DNA of 64,000 nucleotides from Methylobacter sp. GTDB lineage: Bacteria; Pseudomonadota; Gammaproteobacteria; Methylococcales; Methylomonadaceae. Shown in pieces: positions 39,760 to 49,313 of the stretch. Every line of letters begins with the position of its first letter. The first letter of the stretch is position 1. A program made the position numbers and the translations under genes. The stretch lies in assembly GCF_030680395.1 (NCBI RefSeq), contig NZ_JAUXVR010000048.1, forward strand, positions 31,941 through 95,940. Reading direction: 5' to 3'. Under the pieces are notes generated by a model. The model was not told the origin of the DNA. It did not search any database and saw only the letters and a list, made by a program, of their open reading frames with translations.

Positions 39760-40203
39760 TCAAGACTCCTCTTTATCAGGACGCTGTGGGAAAGGCATCG
39801 GCTGAAGACTGCGGACAGTTGCCGGGAATTGTAGATAACGGCTCTTGCGGCGTATCATCACCATAAGGATCAGTGTGAGCAGCAAGGTAAAAACCACGGC
39901 GAGCAATATGGCGCTGCTTGCTGTGACGCCATGCTCAACCAGCCATAGTATGGCGGCGGCTATGAGCCCCAGCCATACGCCGATCAGCAAGACCGCGATC
40001 ATCACACCGGCGATGATCATGGATACCAGATTCTGGCCCGCTCGTCGCGCCTCCAGCGCTATCAGATGAAAGCAATCGTGGCTGAATCCGTATAGCTCGT
40101 GCCATAACGCTTGAGTATTTTCCAGTATGCCGGAAATTTTTTCAGGATTGCCGTCTGTTGCAGTCTGATCAGGAGCCTCATTATTTGCCGCGTTCCGATC
40201 CAT
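39760..40203 (-). CDS. phage-holin-like (YqjE-type) membrane protein
   Basis: A 147-residue protein with a soluble N-terminus (about 1-60), two transmembrane helices (LVSMIIAGVMIAVLLIGVWLG and ASSAILLAVVFTLLLTLILMVM) and a basic C-terminus. This is the holin superfamily III / YqjE pattern. It is not a phage remnant: the neighbours are housekeeping stress genes and the yqjD-yqjE pairing is common. It follows the YqjD-like gene by 10 bp. Confidence 0.85.
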   Translation of the reverse strand: MDRNAANNEAPDQTATDGNPEKISGILENTQALWHELYGFSHDCFHLIALEARRAGQNLVSMIIAGVMIAVLLIGVWLGLIAAAILWLVEHGVTASSAILLAVVFTLLLTLILMVMIRRKSRYLQFPATVRSLQPMPFPQRPDKEES

Positions 40204-40213
40204 GATGACCGCC

Positions 40214-40435
40214 TTAACGAATGACCAGAAAGCGGCTCAGCAAAAATCCTGCCGCCACTGCAATACTCACCGATGTGATCGGGTTGTCGTGAATAAAATC
40301 GCGGAAATCATTTAGCATTTTCTGCTCGGCATCATTCAGTTGCTCTCCAGTTTCGCCGAACGCTTCTATCGCTGCACCGGCTATCTGGTCAACAGTCTCA
40401 TGTGCGAAATCAGATGTTGTGTCTATGGTTTCCAT
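40214..40435 (-). CDS. YqjD/ElaB-like (DUF883) inner-membrane protein
   Basis: A 73-residue protein with an amphipathic helix (AGAAIEAFGETGEQLNDAEQKMLNDFRDFIHDNPITSVSIA) and a C-terminal membrane anchor ending GFLLSRFLVIR. In E. coli the YqjD family tethers ribosomes to the membrane in stationary phase. It is a divergent relative of the four tandem copies at 50.7-51.9 kb. It follows the BON-domain lipoprotein by 13 bp. Confidence 0.85.
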   Translation of the reverse strand: METIDTTSDFAHETVDQIAGAAIEAFGETGEQLNDAEQKMLNDFRDFIHDNPITSVSIAVAAGFLLSRFLVIR

Positions 40436-40448
40436 ATTATTTCCTTAC

Positions 40449-40772
40449 TTAATTCGAGCCTTTGAGCCGCATGTCATTTTTGACTGACTCCACGCCTGCA
40501 ACGCCGCGGGCAATTTCCATCGCTTTATTCATATCGGCACGGGAATTGACGAAACCGCTCAATTGAACCACGCCCTTGAAGGTTTCAACATTGACCTCGG
40601 CGGCGCTTACATCAGGATCGTTTAGCAGGGCTGCCTTGACTTTGGTGGTAATGACGCTGTCGTCAACATATTCTCCCGTTCCTGCAGTTTTGTGCGTCGA
40701 TGCACAGCCTCCGGCAGTTAATAAGGTCAGTGTCAAAAAAAATGCGGAAAAAAATCTAATAATATATTTCAT
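40449..40772 (-). CDS. BON-domain lipoprotein
   Basis: A 107-residue periplasmic lipoprotein with signal (RFFSAFFLTLTLLTAGGC) and lipobox AGGC, then one BON domain: DSVITTKVKAALLNDPDVSAAEVNVETFKGVVQLSGFVNS and VAGVESVKNDM. BON proteins such as OsmY bind phospholipid at the envelope under osmotic stress. It is first in the four-gene operon running to 39294, and a stress-regulon box lies 205 bp upstream. Confidence 0.92.
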   Translation of the reverse strand: MKYIIRFFSAFFLTLTLLTAGGCASTHKTAGTGEYVDDSVITTKVKAALLNDPDVSAAEVNVETFKGVVQLSGFVNSRADMNKAMEIARGVAGVESVKNDMRLKGSN

Positions 40773-40977
40773 GGTTAAATCTCCAGTTAAATGCCTAAGA
40801 TAGACTGAAAAAAACCTTCGACAGGCTTCAGAGTGAACGGTCTACCGGTAAAAAAGCAAATACAAAAAATCAGCCGACTAACGATAAGGTGCTGTTTCTA
40901 AATAAATTGCAGGCTTTTGCACGACTATTCGCCAAAAACCTTGAGTTCAACTTTAACCGCAAGATTAGCCTCTGTCG

Positions 40978-40991
40978 GTACGGTAGAGCAC
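40978..40991 (-). promoter_or_regulatory. stress-regulon box
   Basis: On the minus strand TAT-GTGCT-CTAC-CGTAC-CGAC, 205 bp before the BON lipoprotein operon. Confidence 0.65.
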
Positions 40992-41068
40992 ATACAGCAG
41001 AGTTTCGTAAGTGGGTAAGTATCTGTTGTGAGCGCGAAATCAGGCTTAACTTAATAACAGCCAGAGGC

Positions 41069-42094
41069 TCATGTCTTTTCCATGGCGGCACTGTATTCGC
41101 CGCGGCGCGCAGCCCGGTTGCATTTGGCGCGATGATACAAAGCTTGCTGCGCCGCCAATACGTGAGACTCCTCGCCTTGCCAAATTTCCAACGCCGGTTG
41201 CTGGATGGCGCGGGCGAATGAAAATGACAATGCCCACGGCAGTCGCGACTTGAGGCCGCCATTCATCGCATTCAAACGGGCCGAGGCCAGTTCAGCGGAT
41301 TGGCCGCCCGACAAAAACGTAATCCCCGGAACGGCAGCGGGGACGGCACGCAACAGGCAGATCACCGTAGCATCGGCCACCTCATTCACCGTTTCCTGCT
41401 TGAGACAGGCTAAACCCGGAAGTACCATGTTAGGCTTCAGCAGCATACCTTCCAGCATCACCCTTTGCCGGTAAAGCTGGTCGAAAACCGTATGCAGGAC
41501 TTCTTCCGTTACCTGAAAGCATCGCTCCAGCGTATGATCGCCGTCCATCAGGATTTCCGGCTCGACCACGGGAACGATTCCGGCTTCCTGGCATAGCGCG
41601 GCGTAGCGGGCCAGTGCCTGCGCGTTGGCTTCAATGCAACCCCGGCTGGGAACAAGGCCATCATCTATGACAATCACTGCGCGCCATTTGGCGAATCGAG
41701 CGCCCATTTGGCCGTATTCAGTCAAGCGTTCGCCTAACCCGTCCAGACCTTCGGTTATTTTTTCTCCGGGATGCCCGGCCATGTCTTTTGTCCCGGCGTC
41801 AACTTTGATACCGGGAATGATACCGGTGTCGGTAATGGCTTTAACAAAGGGGGTGCCGCCTTTCTTATGCTGGCGGATGGTCTCGTCGGAGAGGATCGCT
41901 CCGCTAATACTTTCATTAAGCCCTGGCGTGGTGATGATCAATTCCCGATAGGCGCGCCGCATCTCTTCGGTCTGGGGAATTCCCACCTTGGCAAAGCGTT
42001 TGTTACAGGTCGGATTACTTTCATCCATCGCCAGCAGGCCTTTATCGCCTGTAACCAGCTTTTTTGCCGTGTCTATCAACTCTTGTGCATTCAT
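41069..42094 (-). CDS. fda: Fructose-bisphosphate aldolase, class I
   Basis: A 341-residue Schiff-base aldolase that cleaves fructose-1,6-bisphosphate into glyceraldehyde-3-phosphate and dihydroxyacetone phosphate. Family motifs: LIDTAKKLVTGDKGLLAMDESNPTCNKRF, KGGTPFVKAITDTGIIPGIKVDAG, VVEPEILMDGDHTLERC, the active-site Lys in MLLKPNMVLPG, and TFLSGGQSAELASARLNAMN. Length is normal. An ATG at 42109 is possible, but GGAG at 9 bases before 42094 favours the shorter start, which gives the usual N-terminus. A decayed HAD gene lies directly upstream, and glycogen phosphorylase follows on the same strand further up, making a small glycogen/glycolysis group. Confidence 0.95.
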   Translation of the reverse strand: MNAQELIDTAKKLVTGDKGLLAMDESNPTCNKRFAKVGIPQTEEMRRAYRELIITTPGLNESISGAILSDETIRQHKKGGTPFVKAITDTGIIPGIKVDAGTKDMAGHPGEKITEGLDGLGERLTEYGQMGARFAKWRAVIVIDDGLVPSRGCIEANAQALARYAALCQEAGIVPVVEPEILMDGDHTLERCFQVTEEVLHTVFDQLYRQRVMLEGMLLKPNMVLPGLACLKQETVNEVADATVICLLRAVPAAVPGITFLSGGQSAELASARLNAMNGGLKSRLPWALSFSFARAIQQPALEIWQGEESHVLAAQQALYHRAKCNRAARRGEYSAAMEKT

Positions 42095-42455
42095 TGGGGA
42101 TTGCTCCATTTCCAGTTGCGGATTTCCGGCAGGTCCTGGCCGTGCCGGATTTTGAGCTGAGTGATCAGCTCGATCATCTCCCTGAAAGGCTGCGATTGCG
42201 CGAACGTGAACTCCGAAACTGAGCCGGAGTAAACGGCCGTTGCTGATGAAACACCACCCGCTCCAGATATTCCTCCGGCGTGAGCTTGTCTTCCTCGTAG
42301 AGATTGAAGTTCAAGTGATGCCGTCCCTCCATCTCGCCCCAATCCAGCTTGAAATCGGTCGCTGCCAGCTTACGGATGTGATGATCCCAGCCGTTGCTGA
42401 GCAGGACGCCGCCGATATCCACAAACAGGCAGGTAATTGCGGTTGATTTATTCAT
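42091..42455 (-). pseudogene. HAD-like hydrolase, frameshifted and truncated
   Basis: The first frame reads NKSTAITCLFVDIGGVLLSN (HAD motif 1 with the nucleophile Asp) through EEYLERVVFHQQRPFTPAQF and then goes out of frame near 42214. The continuation is in another frame: EFTFAQSQPFREMIELITQLKIRHGQ, which is the normal next part of this family. That frame then stops at 42091, over the aldolase start, without HAD motifs 2 to 4. So both a frameshift and loss of about 85 residues are visible. The N-terminal 93-residue piece is unlikely to be active. Confidence 0.75.
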
Positions 42456-42477
42456 CGTATTTTTCCATCGAATCCGA

Positions 42478-45024
42478 TCATCGCTGCCATAGGATGCGCG
42501 TGTCTTCCAGCGGAATCGCCATACCGTCGCAGTAAGGTATCAATCGCGCCGTGTAATCCGTCGAGGGACGCTCCGCAGACACCGCAAGGCAGTAAACGTA
42601 GCCGCCCGATGAACCGACCAGTTGGCGAAGAAGCGTCATTTGCTGGCGCACAGGGGCATCGTTCATGACGCCTTCGGCGTAAATTTCCACCCGCACGGCC
42701 TTGGGGTCGAGGTTGTGTAAATAAACCTGAACCTCAAACAGATGATGCTCGCCGCGCGTCTCGACTTTTATTTTGCCGAAGTGCAGTGCGGCCCATTTCT
42801 GGTCCAGATCGCGTTTCCAGTCGACCATTTGTTTGCCGATTGCGCAGTCATCGGCAGCGCGTAAATGGTAATCGATGGCAGCCGGAAGGTAGTGTTGCTT
42901 GGTATATTCGCATACCGTGCGATTGACGGAGAAGCGAGGCGTCAATTGCGCCATGCTTTCCCTCATCCGTTCGATCCATGCTGTTGGAATGCCGTTCTCA
43001 TCCCGGTTATAAAACTCCGGAATCACTTCCTGCTCAAGCAGATCGTAGAGCGCCTCGGCATCGGCAGCATCCCCGGCGGGGCCTTTGCCATGCCCCAGGC
43101 CATCGCCCAGCGCCCAGCCCAGCCCAGGCTTGTAAGCTTCCGCCCACCAGCCGTCCAGTACCGAGACATTGAGGCCGCCATTGACGAGTACTTTCATGCC
43201 GCTGGTTCCGCACGCCTCCCAGGGTCGGCGCGGCGTGTTTATCCAGACATCCACTCCCTGTACCAGACACTCGGTCAAATACATGTCGTAGTCGCTGAGG
43301 AAAATGACCCGAGCCTCGGCCCCGTGCCTCTGGATGAAATGCATCCATTCCCTGATCAGGTCTTGTCCCGCGAGGTCTGCCGGATGGGCTTTACCGGCAA
43401 TAATAAGTTGTACCGGTCGCTGAACATTGGTTAATAGACGAAGTAGCCGCTCCGGATCGTGCAGCAGCAGGTTCGGCCTCTTGTAGGTCGCGAAGCGCCG
43501 CGCAAAGCCCAATGTCAACGCATAAGGGTCAAATAGATGTTTTGCCTGTTCAAGCGCTTCGGGCGGTTCGCCGGCTGCCTCCAATTGTCTTGCCAGACGC
43601 TCGCCGGCGTATTCAACGAGAGATTTGCTGGCGGCGGTACGAAATTGCCAGAGTCTGGTGTCGGGGACGCGACGCATGTCCTGTTCCAGGGTTTCCATCG
43701 TCCCCAGCCAACGATCCTTGCCGCAGGCTTCGGTCCACAGATCGTCGGCCGCTGCAGAGTCCCAGGTCGGCATGTGGACCCCGTTGGTTACGTGTCCGAC
43801 CGGCACTTCGGCCAGCGGCCAATGCGGAAAAAGAGGCGCAAAGAAATTCCGGCTGACTTGTTTATGCAAGCGGCTTACGCCATTGACCGCTCCGCTGCCG
43901 CGGATTGCCAGATAAGCCATATTGAAACTTTCCGACGCGTCGTTCGGATTCTGGCGGCCCAGCGCCAGTAAATCGTCGACGCTTATACCGAGCTTTTGCT
44001 GGGCATAACGGCAGAGGTATTGATTGATCAGACACGGAGAGAAACGGTCGAATCCCGCCGCCACTGCGGTATGGGTCGTAAACAGGTTGCCCGCGCGAGT
44101 GACCGCCAGCGCGACTTCGAAAGGCTGCCCGGTTTTTTGCATGAAACAGCGGGCGCGTTCCAACACCGCAAAGGCGGCATGCCCTTCATTCAGATGGCAG
44201 ACTTCCGGTTGAATGCCCAGCTGATCGAGCAGTCGCCAGCCGCCGATCCCCAGCAGCAACTCCTGTTTGAGGCGCAGCTCCAGTCCGCCGCCGTACAGCT
44301 CGCTGGTAATCCCCCGGTGAGCAGGAAAGTTCGCCGGATCGTTGCTGTCCAGCAAGTAAAGCCTGATTTTGCCGACCCGAACCTGCCAGATGCGCAGCCA
44401 GACCGAGTAACCGGATAACACAATTGCCAGCCGCAACCACTCGCCGTTTTCTTGACGTACGGGCGTAATCGGCAATTGTCCGGGATCGTTGTACGGGAAC
44501 AGGGCTTGTTGGGACCCATCCTTGTCGATGACCTGGCGAAAATAGCCTTGTTGGTAGAGCAGGCCCACGCCGACTACCGGTACGCCCAGATCGCTTGCGG
44601 CTTTGAGCTGATCGCCGGCGACATTGCCAAGCCCGCCCGAGTAGATCGGCAATGCTTCGCTCAACATAAATTCCATGCTGAAATAGGCGACGCAGCTCAG
44701 TGGGCTCTGCGGCTGATCCCGCTGAAACCACGCAGGCGCCTCCACCGCTTGCGACTTGGTCTGCAACAAATCATCAACATGTTTGCGAAAATCCGGATCG
44801 GCTAACAGATACTCGATCCGGTCACGCGAAACGGTTTGCAGGACAACCCAGGGGTTATGGGTGATTTCCCATAGTTCAGGATCAAGCTGTCGCCACACTT
44901 CATCGGTAGCATGGTTCCATGACCAGCGGATATTCAGAGCGAGCTCAGCCAAGGCATCAAACCCTTCGATTTGGATAGGCAGAAGGCTGTAAACAGGACT
45001 GCACACGCGTGTTTTTTTGCTCAT
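42478..45024 (-). CDS. glgP: Glycogen/alpha-glucan phosphorylase
   Basis: An 848-residue phosphorylase of the alpha-glucan subfamily (GT35) that releases glucose-1-phosphate from glycogen or maltodextrin. An N-terminal DUF3417-like region (LPIQIEGFDALAELALNIRWSWNH) is followed by AYFSMEFMLSEALPIYSGGLG, the GNV-GDQLKAASDLGVP motif, and the pyridoxal-phosphate Lys in CGTSGMKVLVNGGLN near residue 610. A GGAGAAACC ribosome site precedes the ATG. A stress-regulon box lies 54 bp upstream, suggesting glycogen breakdown is part of the stress response. Confidence 0.94.
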   Translation of the reverse strand: MSKKTRVCSPVYSLLPIQIEGFDALAELALNIRWSWNHATDEVWRQLDPELWEITHNPWVVLQTVSRDRIEYLLADPDFRKHVDDLLQTKSQAVEAPAWFQRDQPQSPLSCVAYFSMEFMLSEALPIYSGGLGNVAGDQLKAASDLGVPVVGVGLLYQQGYFRQVIDKDGSQQALFPYNDPGQLPITPVRQENGEWLRLAIVLSGYSVWLRIWQVRVGKIRLYLLDSNDPANFPAHRGITSELYGGGLELRLKQELLLGIGGWRLLDQLGIQPEVCHLNEGHAAFAVLERARCFMQKTGQPFEVALAVTRAGNLFTTHTAVAAGFDRFSPCLINQYLCRYAQQKLGISVDDLLALGRQNPNDASESFNMAYLAIRGSGAVNGVSRLHKQVSRNFFAPLFPHWPLAEVPVGHVTNGVHMPTWDSAAADDLWTEACGKDRWLGTMETLEQDMRRVPDTRLWQFRTAASKSLVEYAGERLARQLEAAGEPPEALEQAKHLFDPYALTLGFARRFATYKRPNLLLHDPERLLRLLTNVQRPVQLIIAGKAHPADLAGQDLIREWMHFIQRHGAEARVIFLSDYDMYLTECLVQGVDVWINTPRRPWEACGTSGMKVLVNGGLNVSVLDGWWAEAYKPGLGWALGDGLGHGKGPAGDAADAEALYDLLEQEVIPEFYNRDENGIPTAWIERMRESMAQLTPRFSVNRTVCEYTKQHYLPAAIDYHLRAADDCAIGKQMVDWKRDLDQKWAALHFGKIKVETRGEHHLFEVQVYLHNLDPKAVRVEIYAEGVMNDAPVRQQMTLLRQLVGSSGGYVYCLAVSAERPSTDYTARLIPYCDGMAIPLEDTRILWQR

Positions 45025-45078
45025 GGTTTCTCCGTCCGTAACGAAAAATACTTTAGCCGCAAAATAAAGCCGCAGTCG

Positions 45079-45092
45079 GTACGGCGGAGCAC
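45079..45092 (-). promoter_or_regulatory. stress-regulon box
   Basis: On the minus strand TAT-GTGCT-CCGC-CGTAC-CGACT, 54 bp before glgP. Together with the copies at 40978 and 63180 it shows the longest shared flanks. Confidence 0.7.
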
Positions 45093-45300
45093 ATACCGCG
45101 AGAAAGTTGTAATAAAAAGCGTTATTGTTTCCGGAGCTTAGGAACGAGCGGAAGCGATTAAGTTTTAAACTATTGTGGGCGCGAGTTTAAAACCTGTCGC
45201 GCGAATACCTTCAAGGGCACAAGTCAATTTGCGCCCGGGGTATTCAGCGATCACTATTTTTTAGCAGATCGAGTTCTTGCCGATTTATTAGTATGAGTCG

Positions 45301-45933
45301 CTACATTTTTTCATCATTAACATTGCCGATAACGCCGGCTGTTGCAATAAAACGTAGCGCATCTTCTACAGATATATCTATTTCTATTACATTTTCCCTC
45401 GGCATAATGATCGTATTTCCACCTATCTGGTAACTGAATGGCAAAAACACGGCAATCTGATCCTCGGCAATGAACGCAGGTGAAGTCTCTTCAAAATCCG
45501 ACACAGTAATAAAACCTATCTGGTGGCTATTGCCGGGAGCTACCTTAACCAAAACGACTTGTTTAAATTTCCCTTTCTGTTCGCTGGAAAAAAGAGCACT
45601 CAAGTCCCGTATCGTTGTGTAGATGCTTTTAACAAAGGGAATTTGGATTACAAGTTCTTCAAAGTTATGGAACAGTCTGCGGAAAGTTTGAGATTCAAGA
45701 AAGGTTCCGAAAAAAAACACCACAACAAGTCCTAAAACAAATCCCAAGCCATTTGTATACCAACTATCGGGGAAGAAAAGCTTGAAGATTTTTCCCAGCG
45801 CAAGTTCAGCAGCGCCGGCCACCCAGAAAAGCAGATAAAGGGTAAGTGTAATGGGGATAATAGCGATTAAACCTTTAATAAAAGTTCTGCTGGTCGGCCT
45901 CATTTTTAATTGCCAATTGTTGTAATCCGGCAT
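45301..45933 (-). CDS. DUF502 membrane protein
   Basis: A 210-residue inner-membrane protein with two transmembrane helices (FIKGLIAIIPITLTLYLLFWVAG and GLGFVLGLVVVFFFGTFL) and the DUF502 motif IPFVKSIYTTIRDLSALFSS with VLVKVAPGNSHQIGFIT. The role is unknown. An AAGGAG ribosome site precedes the ATG. It appears to be a single-gene unit between glgP and the nested inverted repeat. Confidence 0.92.
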   Translation of the reverse strand: MPDYNNWQLKMRPTSRTFIKGLIAIIPITLTLYLLFWVAGAAELALGKIFKLFFPDSWYTNGLGFVLGLVVVFFFGTFLESQTFRRLFHNFEELVIQIPFVKSIYTTIRDLSALFSSEQKGKFKQVVLVKVAPGNSHQIGFITVSDFEETSPAFIAEDQIAVFLPFSYQIGGNTIIMPRENVIEIDISVEDALRFIATAGVIGNVNDEKM

Positions 45934-46012
45934 TTCGTACTCCTTATTTATAGTGAAAATTTATATTTAAAAAGTTCTCTTGCTTATAAATTATTTATTT
46001 TTCAATATTTCC

Positions 46013-46237
46013 GTTCCCACGCAATGTGCTCGTCTTTATACACATCTCCAAGTAGGCCGGAATAAGCCCACCCGGCGACAGCAAGGGTGGGTGTTTCCGG
46101 CAATTCGATTGCCGGAAACACCTGTCCTGCGCTTAACGCGCAGACAGGCTTATTCCGGCCTACCTCCGGGTCAGCCATGTCCAAGTGACGGCTCTTGAGC
46201 AGACTTGTGTATAAAGACAAGCCCGGCGCGTGGGAAC
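46013..46237. repeat. nested inverted-repeat element (225 bp)
   Basis: Four concentric inverted repeats: GTTCCCACGC (46013-46022) with GCGTGGGAAC (46228-46237); GTCTTTATACACA (46032-46044) with TGTGTATAAAGAC (46206-46218); GTAGGCCGGAATAAGCC (46052-46068) with GGCTTATTCCGGCCTAC (46147-46163); and GTGTTTCCGGCAAT (46091-46104) with ATTGCCGGAAACAC (46108-46121). There is no coding capacity. It resembles composite REP/MITE-type elements and lies between DUF502 and katE. Confidence 0.8.
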
Positions 46238-46308
46238 GCGATCAATAGGTATATTTAAAAGTCCGTTAATAATTTTGTTCAGTCGTTCCTGCGTTGCCCT
46301 CCATTGCC

Positions 46309-48477
46309 CTAGGCCACAATCGCATTCAGGTCGGGACGCTCGGTAAAGCGGTGCATGGCAATAGCAGCAATGAAATTTTTGACGAAAGAGTCATTGACCG
46401 CTTGAGGCGATAAAGTAATAACGCCCGGTCCTTTAAACGCTCCGTCCGCTATGCCTGCAGAACGGGCCGCCTGGGCAAGCAGCAGGGTGCCGTCATGGTG
46501 GGCGGCGATCGCTTTACCGTGTTTGTAGGCTTCCTTGACGAAAAGTACCGCATCAGCATTCGCACACAGGGTTTCCACACTTCGCTGTCCTCCCGGAATA
46601 AATACCGCGTCGAACAATACCGAGCCTACCGTCGGCAGGCTGTGGTTGACTTTGATGGACTCTTTTTCACTGCTTTTGATCTCGCCCAGACGCGGGGCAA
46701 TGAATTTTACGGTTGCACCTTCAGCTTCCAATGCTTTGCATACCGCATGAATTGACGTCTGGTCTACGTTGTCCGCAATCAACACGGCAACCTTGCGGCC
46801 AACGATAGAATCTTTGCGGGTATTCGACATACTCAGAGTCGGATCCATCTCAAGTCCATCGTTGCGCGGAACATCCGCCGCGCCGCCGGGAGGCGGGGGA
46901 ACCGCCATTCCCAAACCTTCGGCAACCCGGTAGGCAAGAAACTTATCGATCTGAGTCAGTATTGAGACCATGCGCTCGCGCACCGTGTCAACTTCGACTT
47001 TGCCCAGCTCAAAAAGGAGCGCCGCAATGATATGGTCCTTTTCCCATGCCGACTGACTGCGCCAGAACAGCGCCGCTTGCGAGAAGTGGTCTGCGAAACT
47101 GTCGCTACGCACGCGCATCTTTTCGCCTTCCAGCGACTCCCCGTAACTGACGAAGCCGCCTTGCTCCCAAGGCTGTTGCATAGGGCAGCCGTCGCCCAGG
47201 GAGTTGGGTTCATAACTCACTCTGCCCTTGATGATGGTCTGGCGCATATGGCCGTCGCGCTGGTTATTGTTCACTGCGGCGATCGGGCGATTGATTGGGA
47301 TCTCATGAAAATTGGTGCTGCCCAGACGGGAAAGCTGGGTATCGGTATAGGAAAACAGTCGGCCCTGCAATAAAGGGTCATTGCTGAAATCGATGCCCGG
47401 TACGATATGGCCGGGATGGAAAGCAACCTGCTCGGTCTCGGCAAAGAAATTATCGGGATTGCGGTTCAGGGTTAGCTTGCCGATGATTTGCACCGGTACC
47501 AATAGTTCGGGAATCAGTTTTGTTGCATCAAGCAGGTCGAAGTCGAACTTGTACTCGTCCTCTTCGGGCACGATCTGCACGCCGAGTTCCCATTCAGGGT
47601 AGTGGCCCTGATTGATAGCTTCCCACAAATCGCGGCGGTGAAAGTCGGGGTCCTTGCCGGCCAGCTTGACTGCTTCGTCCCAGACCAGGGAATGAACGCC
47701 GAGCACCGGCTTCCAGTGAAATTTAACAAAGCTGGACTTGCCGGACTCGTTAATAAAACGAAAAGTATGCACGCCAAAGCCTTCCATCATCGAAAAGCTG
47801 CGGGGAATGGCGCGATCCGACATGACCCACATGATCATATGCGCGGATTCCGGCATCAGCGAAATGAAATCCCAAAAGGTGTCGTGCGCCGCTGAGGCTT
47901 GCGGAATTTCATGGTGCGGTTCCGGTTTGATCGCATGAACCAGATCGGGGAATTTGATGGCGTCCTGAATAAAGAACACCGGCATATTGTTTCCGACCAG
48001 ATCGAAATTGCCCTCTTGCGTGTAGAACTTAACCGCGAATCCCCGTACGTCGCGAGCGGTATCGGCTGAGCCGCGAGAGCCGACTACGGTGGAAAAACGC
48101 ACGAATACCGGCGTCTTAACCTGCGGATCTTGCAAAAATCCGGCCTTCGTATAGTTGCTCATCGACTTGTACACTTCGAAGAAACCGTGTGCACCCGCTC
48201 CGCGGGCATGCACCACGCGCTCGGGGATACGCTCATGGTCGAAATGCATGATTTTCTCACGCAGGATATGATCTTCCAGCAACGTTGGGCCGCGAGGGCC
48301 GGCACGCAAGGAATTCTGGTTGTCGCTAATAGGCAGCCCCTGATTAGTGGTCAGAGCTTCGCCCGGCTCTTGAGCGAGCACTGCTGCGGCTTGTTCGGAA
48401 CGGTTAGCGTCGGCTGGCGACGGTTGAAGACCGGTTGGATGGGCGGTAGCCGGATTGTCATCTTTAGGCGTAGTCAT
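46309..48477 (-). CDS. katE: Large-subunit (HPII-type) catalase
   Basis: A 722-residue haem catalase disproportionating hydrogen peroxide. After a flexible N-terminus come [15 protein letters not shown] with the distal His (about residue 95), [29 protein letters not shown], and the proximal haem-Tyr region [22 protein letters not shown]. The C-terminal 150 residues ([26 protein letters not shown] onward) are the DJ-1/PfpI-like domain found only in large catalases. In E. coli katE is sigma-S dependent. The region upstream (48478-48690) contains no stress-regulon box. Confidence 0.96.
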   Translation of the reverse strand: MTTPKDDNPATAHPTGLQPSPADANRSEQAAAVLAQEPGEALTTNQGLPISDNQNSLRAGPRGPTLLEDHILREKIMHFDHERIPERVVHARGAGAHGFFEVYKSMSNYTKAGFLQDPQVKTPVFVRFSTVVGSRGSADTARDVRGFAVKFYTQEGNFDLVGNNMPVFFIQDAIKFPDLVHAIKPEPHHEIPQASAAHDTFWDFISLMPESAHMIMWVMSDRAIPRSFSMMEGFGVHTFRFINESGKSSFVKFHWKPVLGVHSLVWDEAVKLAGKDPDFHRRDLWEAINQGHYPEWELGVQIVPEEDEYKFDFDLLDATKLIPELLVPVQIIGKLTLNRNPDNFFAETEQVAFHPGHIVPGIDFSNDPLLQGRLFSYTDTQLSRLGSTNFHEIPINRPIAAVNNNQRDGHMRQTIIKGRVSYEPNSLGDGCPMQQPWEQGGFVSYGESLEGEKMRVRSDSFADHFSQAALFWRSQSAWEKDHIIAALLFELGKVEVDTVRERMVSILTQIDKFLAYRVAEGLGMAVPPPPGGAADVPRNDGLEMDPTLSMSNTRKDSIVGRKVAVLIADNVDQTSIHAVCKALEAEGATVKFIAPRLGEIKSSEKESIKVNHSLPTVGSVLFDAVFIPGGQRSVETLCANADAVLFVKEAYKHGKAIAAHHDGTLLLAQAARSAGIADGAFKGPGVITLSPQAVNDSFVKNFIAAIAMHRFTERPDLNAIVA

Positions 48478-48696
48478 GGGAAAATCTCCGTCGTGTAATG
48501 ATCGTCGTGGATGATTTAGCTCAAGCGTGACCGGTGGGAAGGCAACAACAGAGCGGATGAAGTTGGATACTTTGAACCTGTGGCGTCAGACAAGAAAAGG
48601 CAAACACGACTACCAGAGTGATCGTGTTTGCCCTCCCATGCTGTCGTCGATATTTTGTATAGAGGCCTATCAGGTGTGGGCCTGATGATTAGCCCG

Positions 48697-49167
48697 CTAA
48701 GAGCGTGCGGCGATAAGTTCCTCTTTGCGCTGAGAGAGCTCGGCTCCAAGCTTCATCATGTCCAAATCGGTGGACTTCGCCTTTGGAAATATCTCATTCT
48801 GTTCTTCTTTGACGTGATGCTTCACGTACTCGTGCATTACCTTGATCCTGGCATCGAACATCTCGTCATCCGGTTCCATGCCCTCGACCTGGGCGATCAG
48901 CGATTTCAGGGTTTCATGCTCGACCCTGGCTTCCGGAATTAATTCTTTGTCTTTCAGGGCCCGCTTGACTGCAGGATAAAAAATCTCCTCTTCAACCTGC
49001 GCATGTACGGTCAATTCGTTGCACAGTTGCTCAACGATTCGCTTCTTTTTTGCAATCGAATGGGTTTCCTCATATTCGGAAAACAGATCGTTGACCCGTT
49101 TGTGATCAGCCCGCAATAACGCTGTCGCATCTTGAGTCCCGGATGATTTATTCTTCGCAGTTGCCAT
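48697..49167 (-). CDS. Hemerythrin-domain (HHE) protein
   Basis: A 156-residue four-helix protein with the iron-ligand pattern of the HHE family: LLRADHKRVNDLFSEYEET (His), VEQLCNELTVHAQVEEEIFYPAV (HxxxE), ARVEHETLKSLI (H), and MHEYVKHHVKEEQNEIFPKA (HxxxE). Such proteins bind a di-iron centre and oxygen, nitric oxide or peroxide. A TGGAG ribosome site precedes the ATG. It is third in a likely operon with the membrane protein at 49314 and the 24-residue peptide. Confidence 0.92.
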   Translation of the reverse strand: MATAKNKSSGTQDATALLRADHKRVNDLFSEYEETHSIAKKKRIVEQLCNELTVHAQVEEEIFYPAVKRALKDKELIPEARVEHETLKSLIAQVEGMEPDDEMFDARIKVMHEYVKHHVKEEQNEIFPKAKSTDLDMMKLGAELSQRKEELIAARS

Positions 49168-49203
49168 AATGTATTCTCCATTTTAAGCTTGACGGGTTAG
49201 CGT

Positions 49204-49278
49204 TCAGTTCAAGAACAACGCAAGCAAAATAATGATAGGGATGGGAATGCCGAGTAAATATAAAAGTATTGAGCGCAT
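49204..49278 (-). CDS. 24-residue hydrophobic membrane peptide
   Basis: The sequence starts MRSILLYLLGIPIPIIILLA and ends LFLN, a single membrane helix. A strong AGGAGA ribosome site lies just before the ATG, and gaps of about 35 bp separate it from both neighbours in the same orientation, so it looks like a real small gene in the operon. No function is known. Confidence 0.65.
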   Translation of the reverse strand: MRSILLYLLGIPIPIIILLALFLN

Positions 49279-49313
49279 AGCTTGTCTCCTGGGTAAATGA
49301 ATTATTCGGGTAA

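Noticed and set aside
39760..40203. Prophage remnant (holin)
   Set aside because: The holin-like protein belongs to the YqjE group in a yqjD-type operon; no other phage gene is near.
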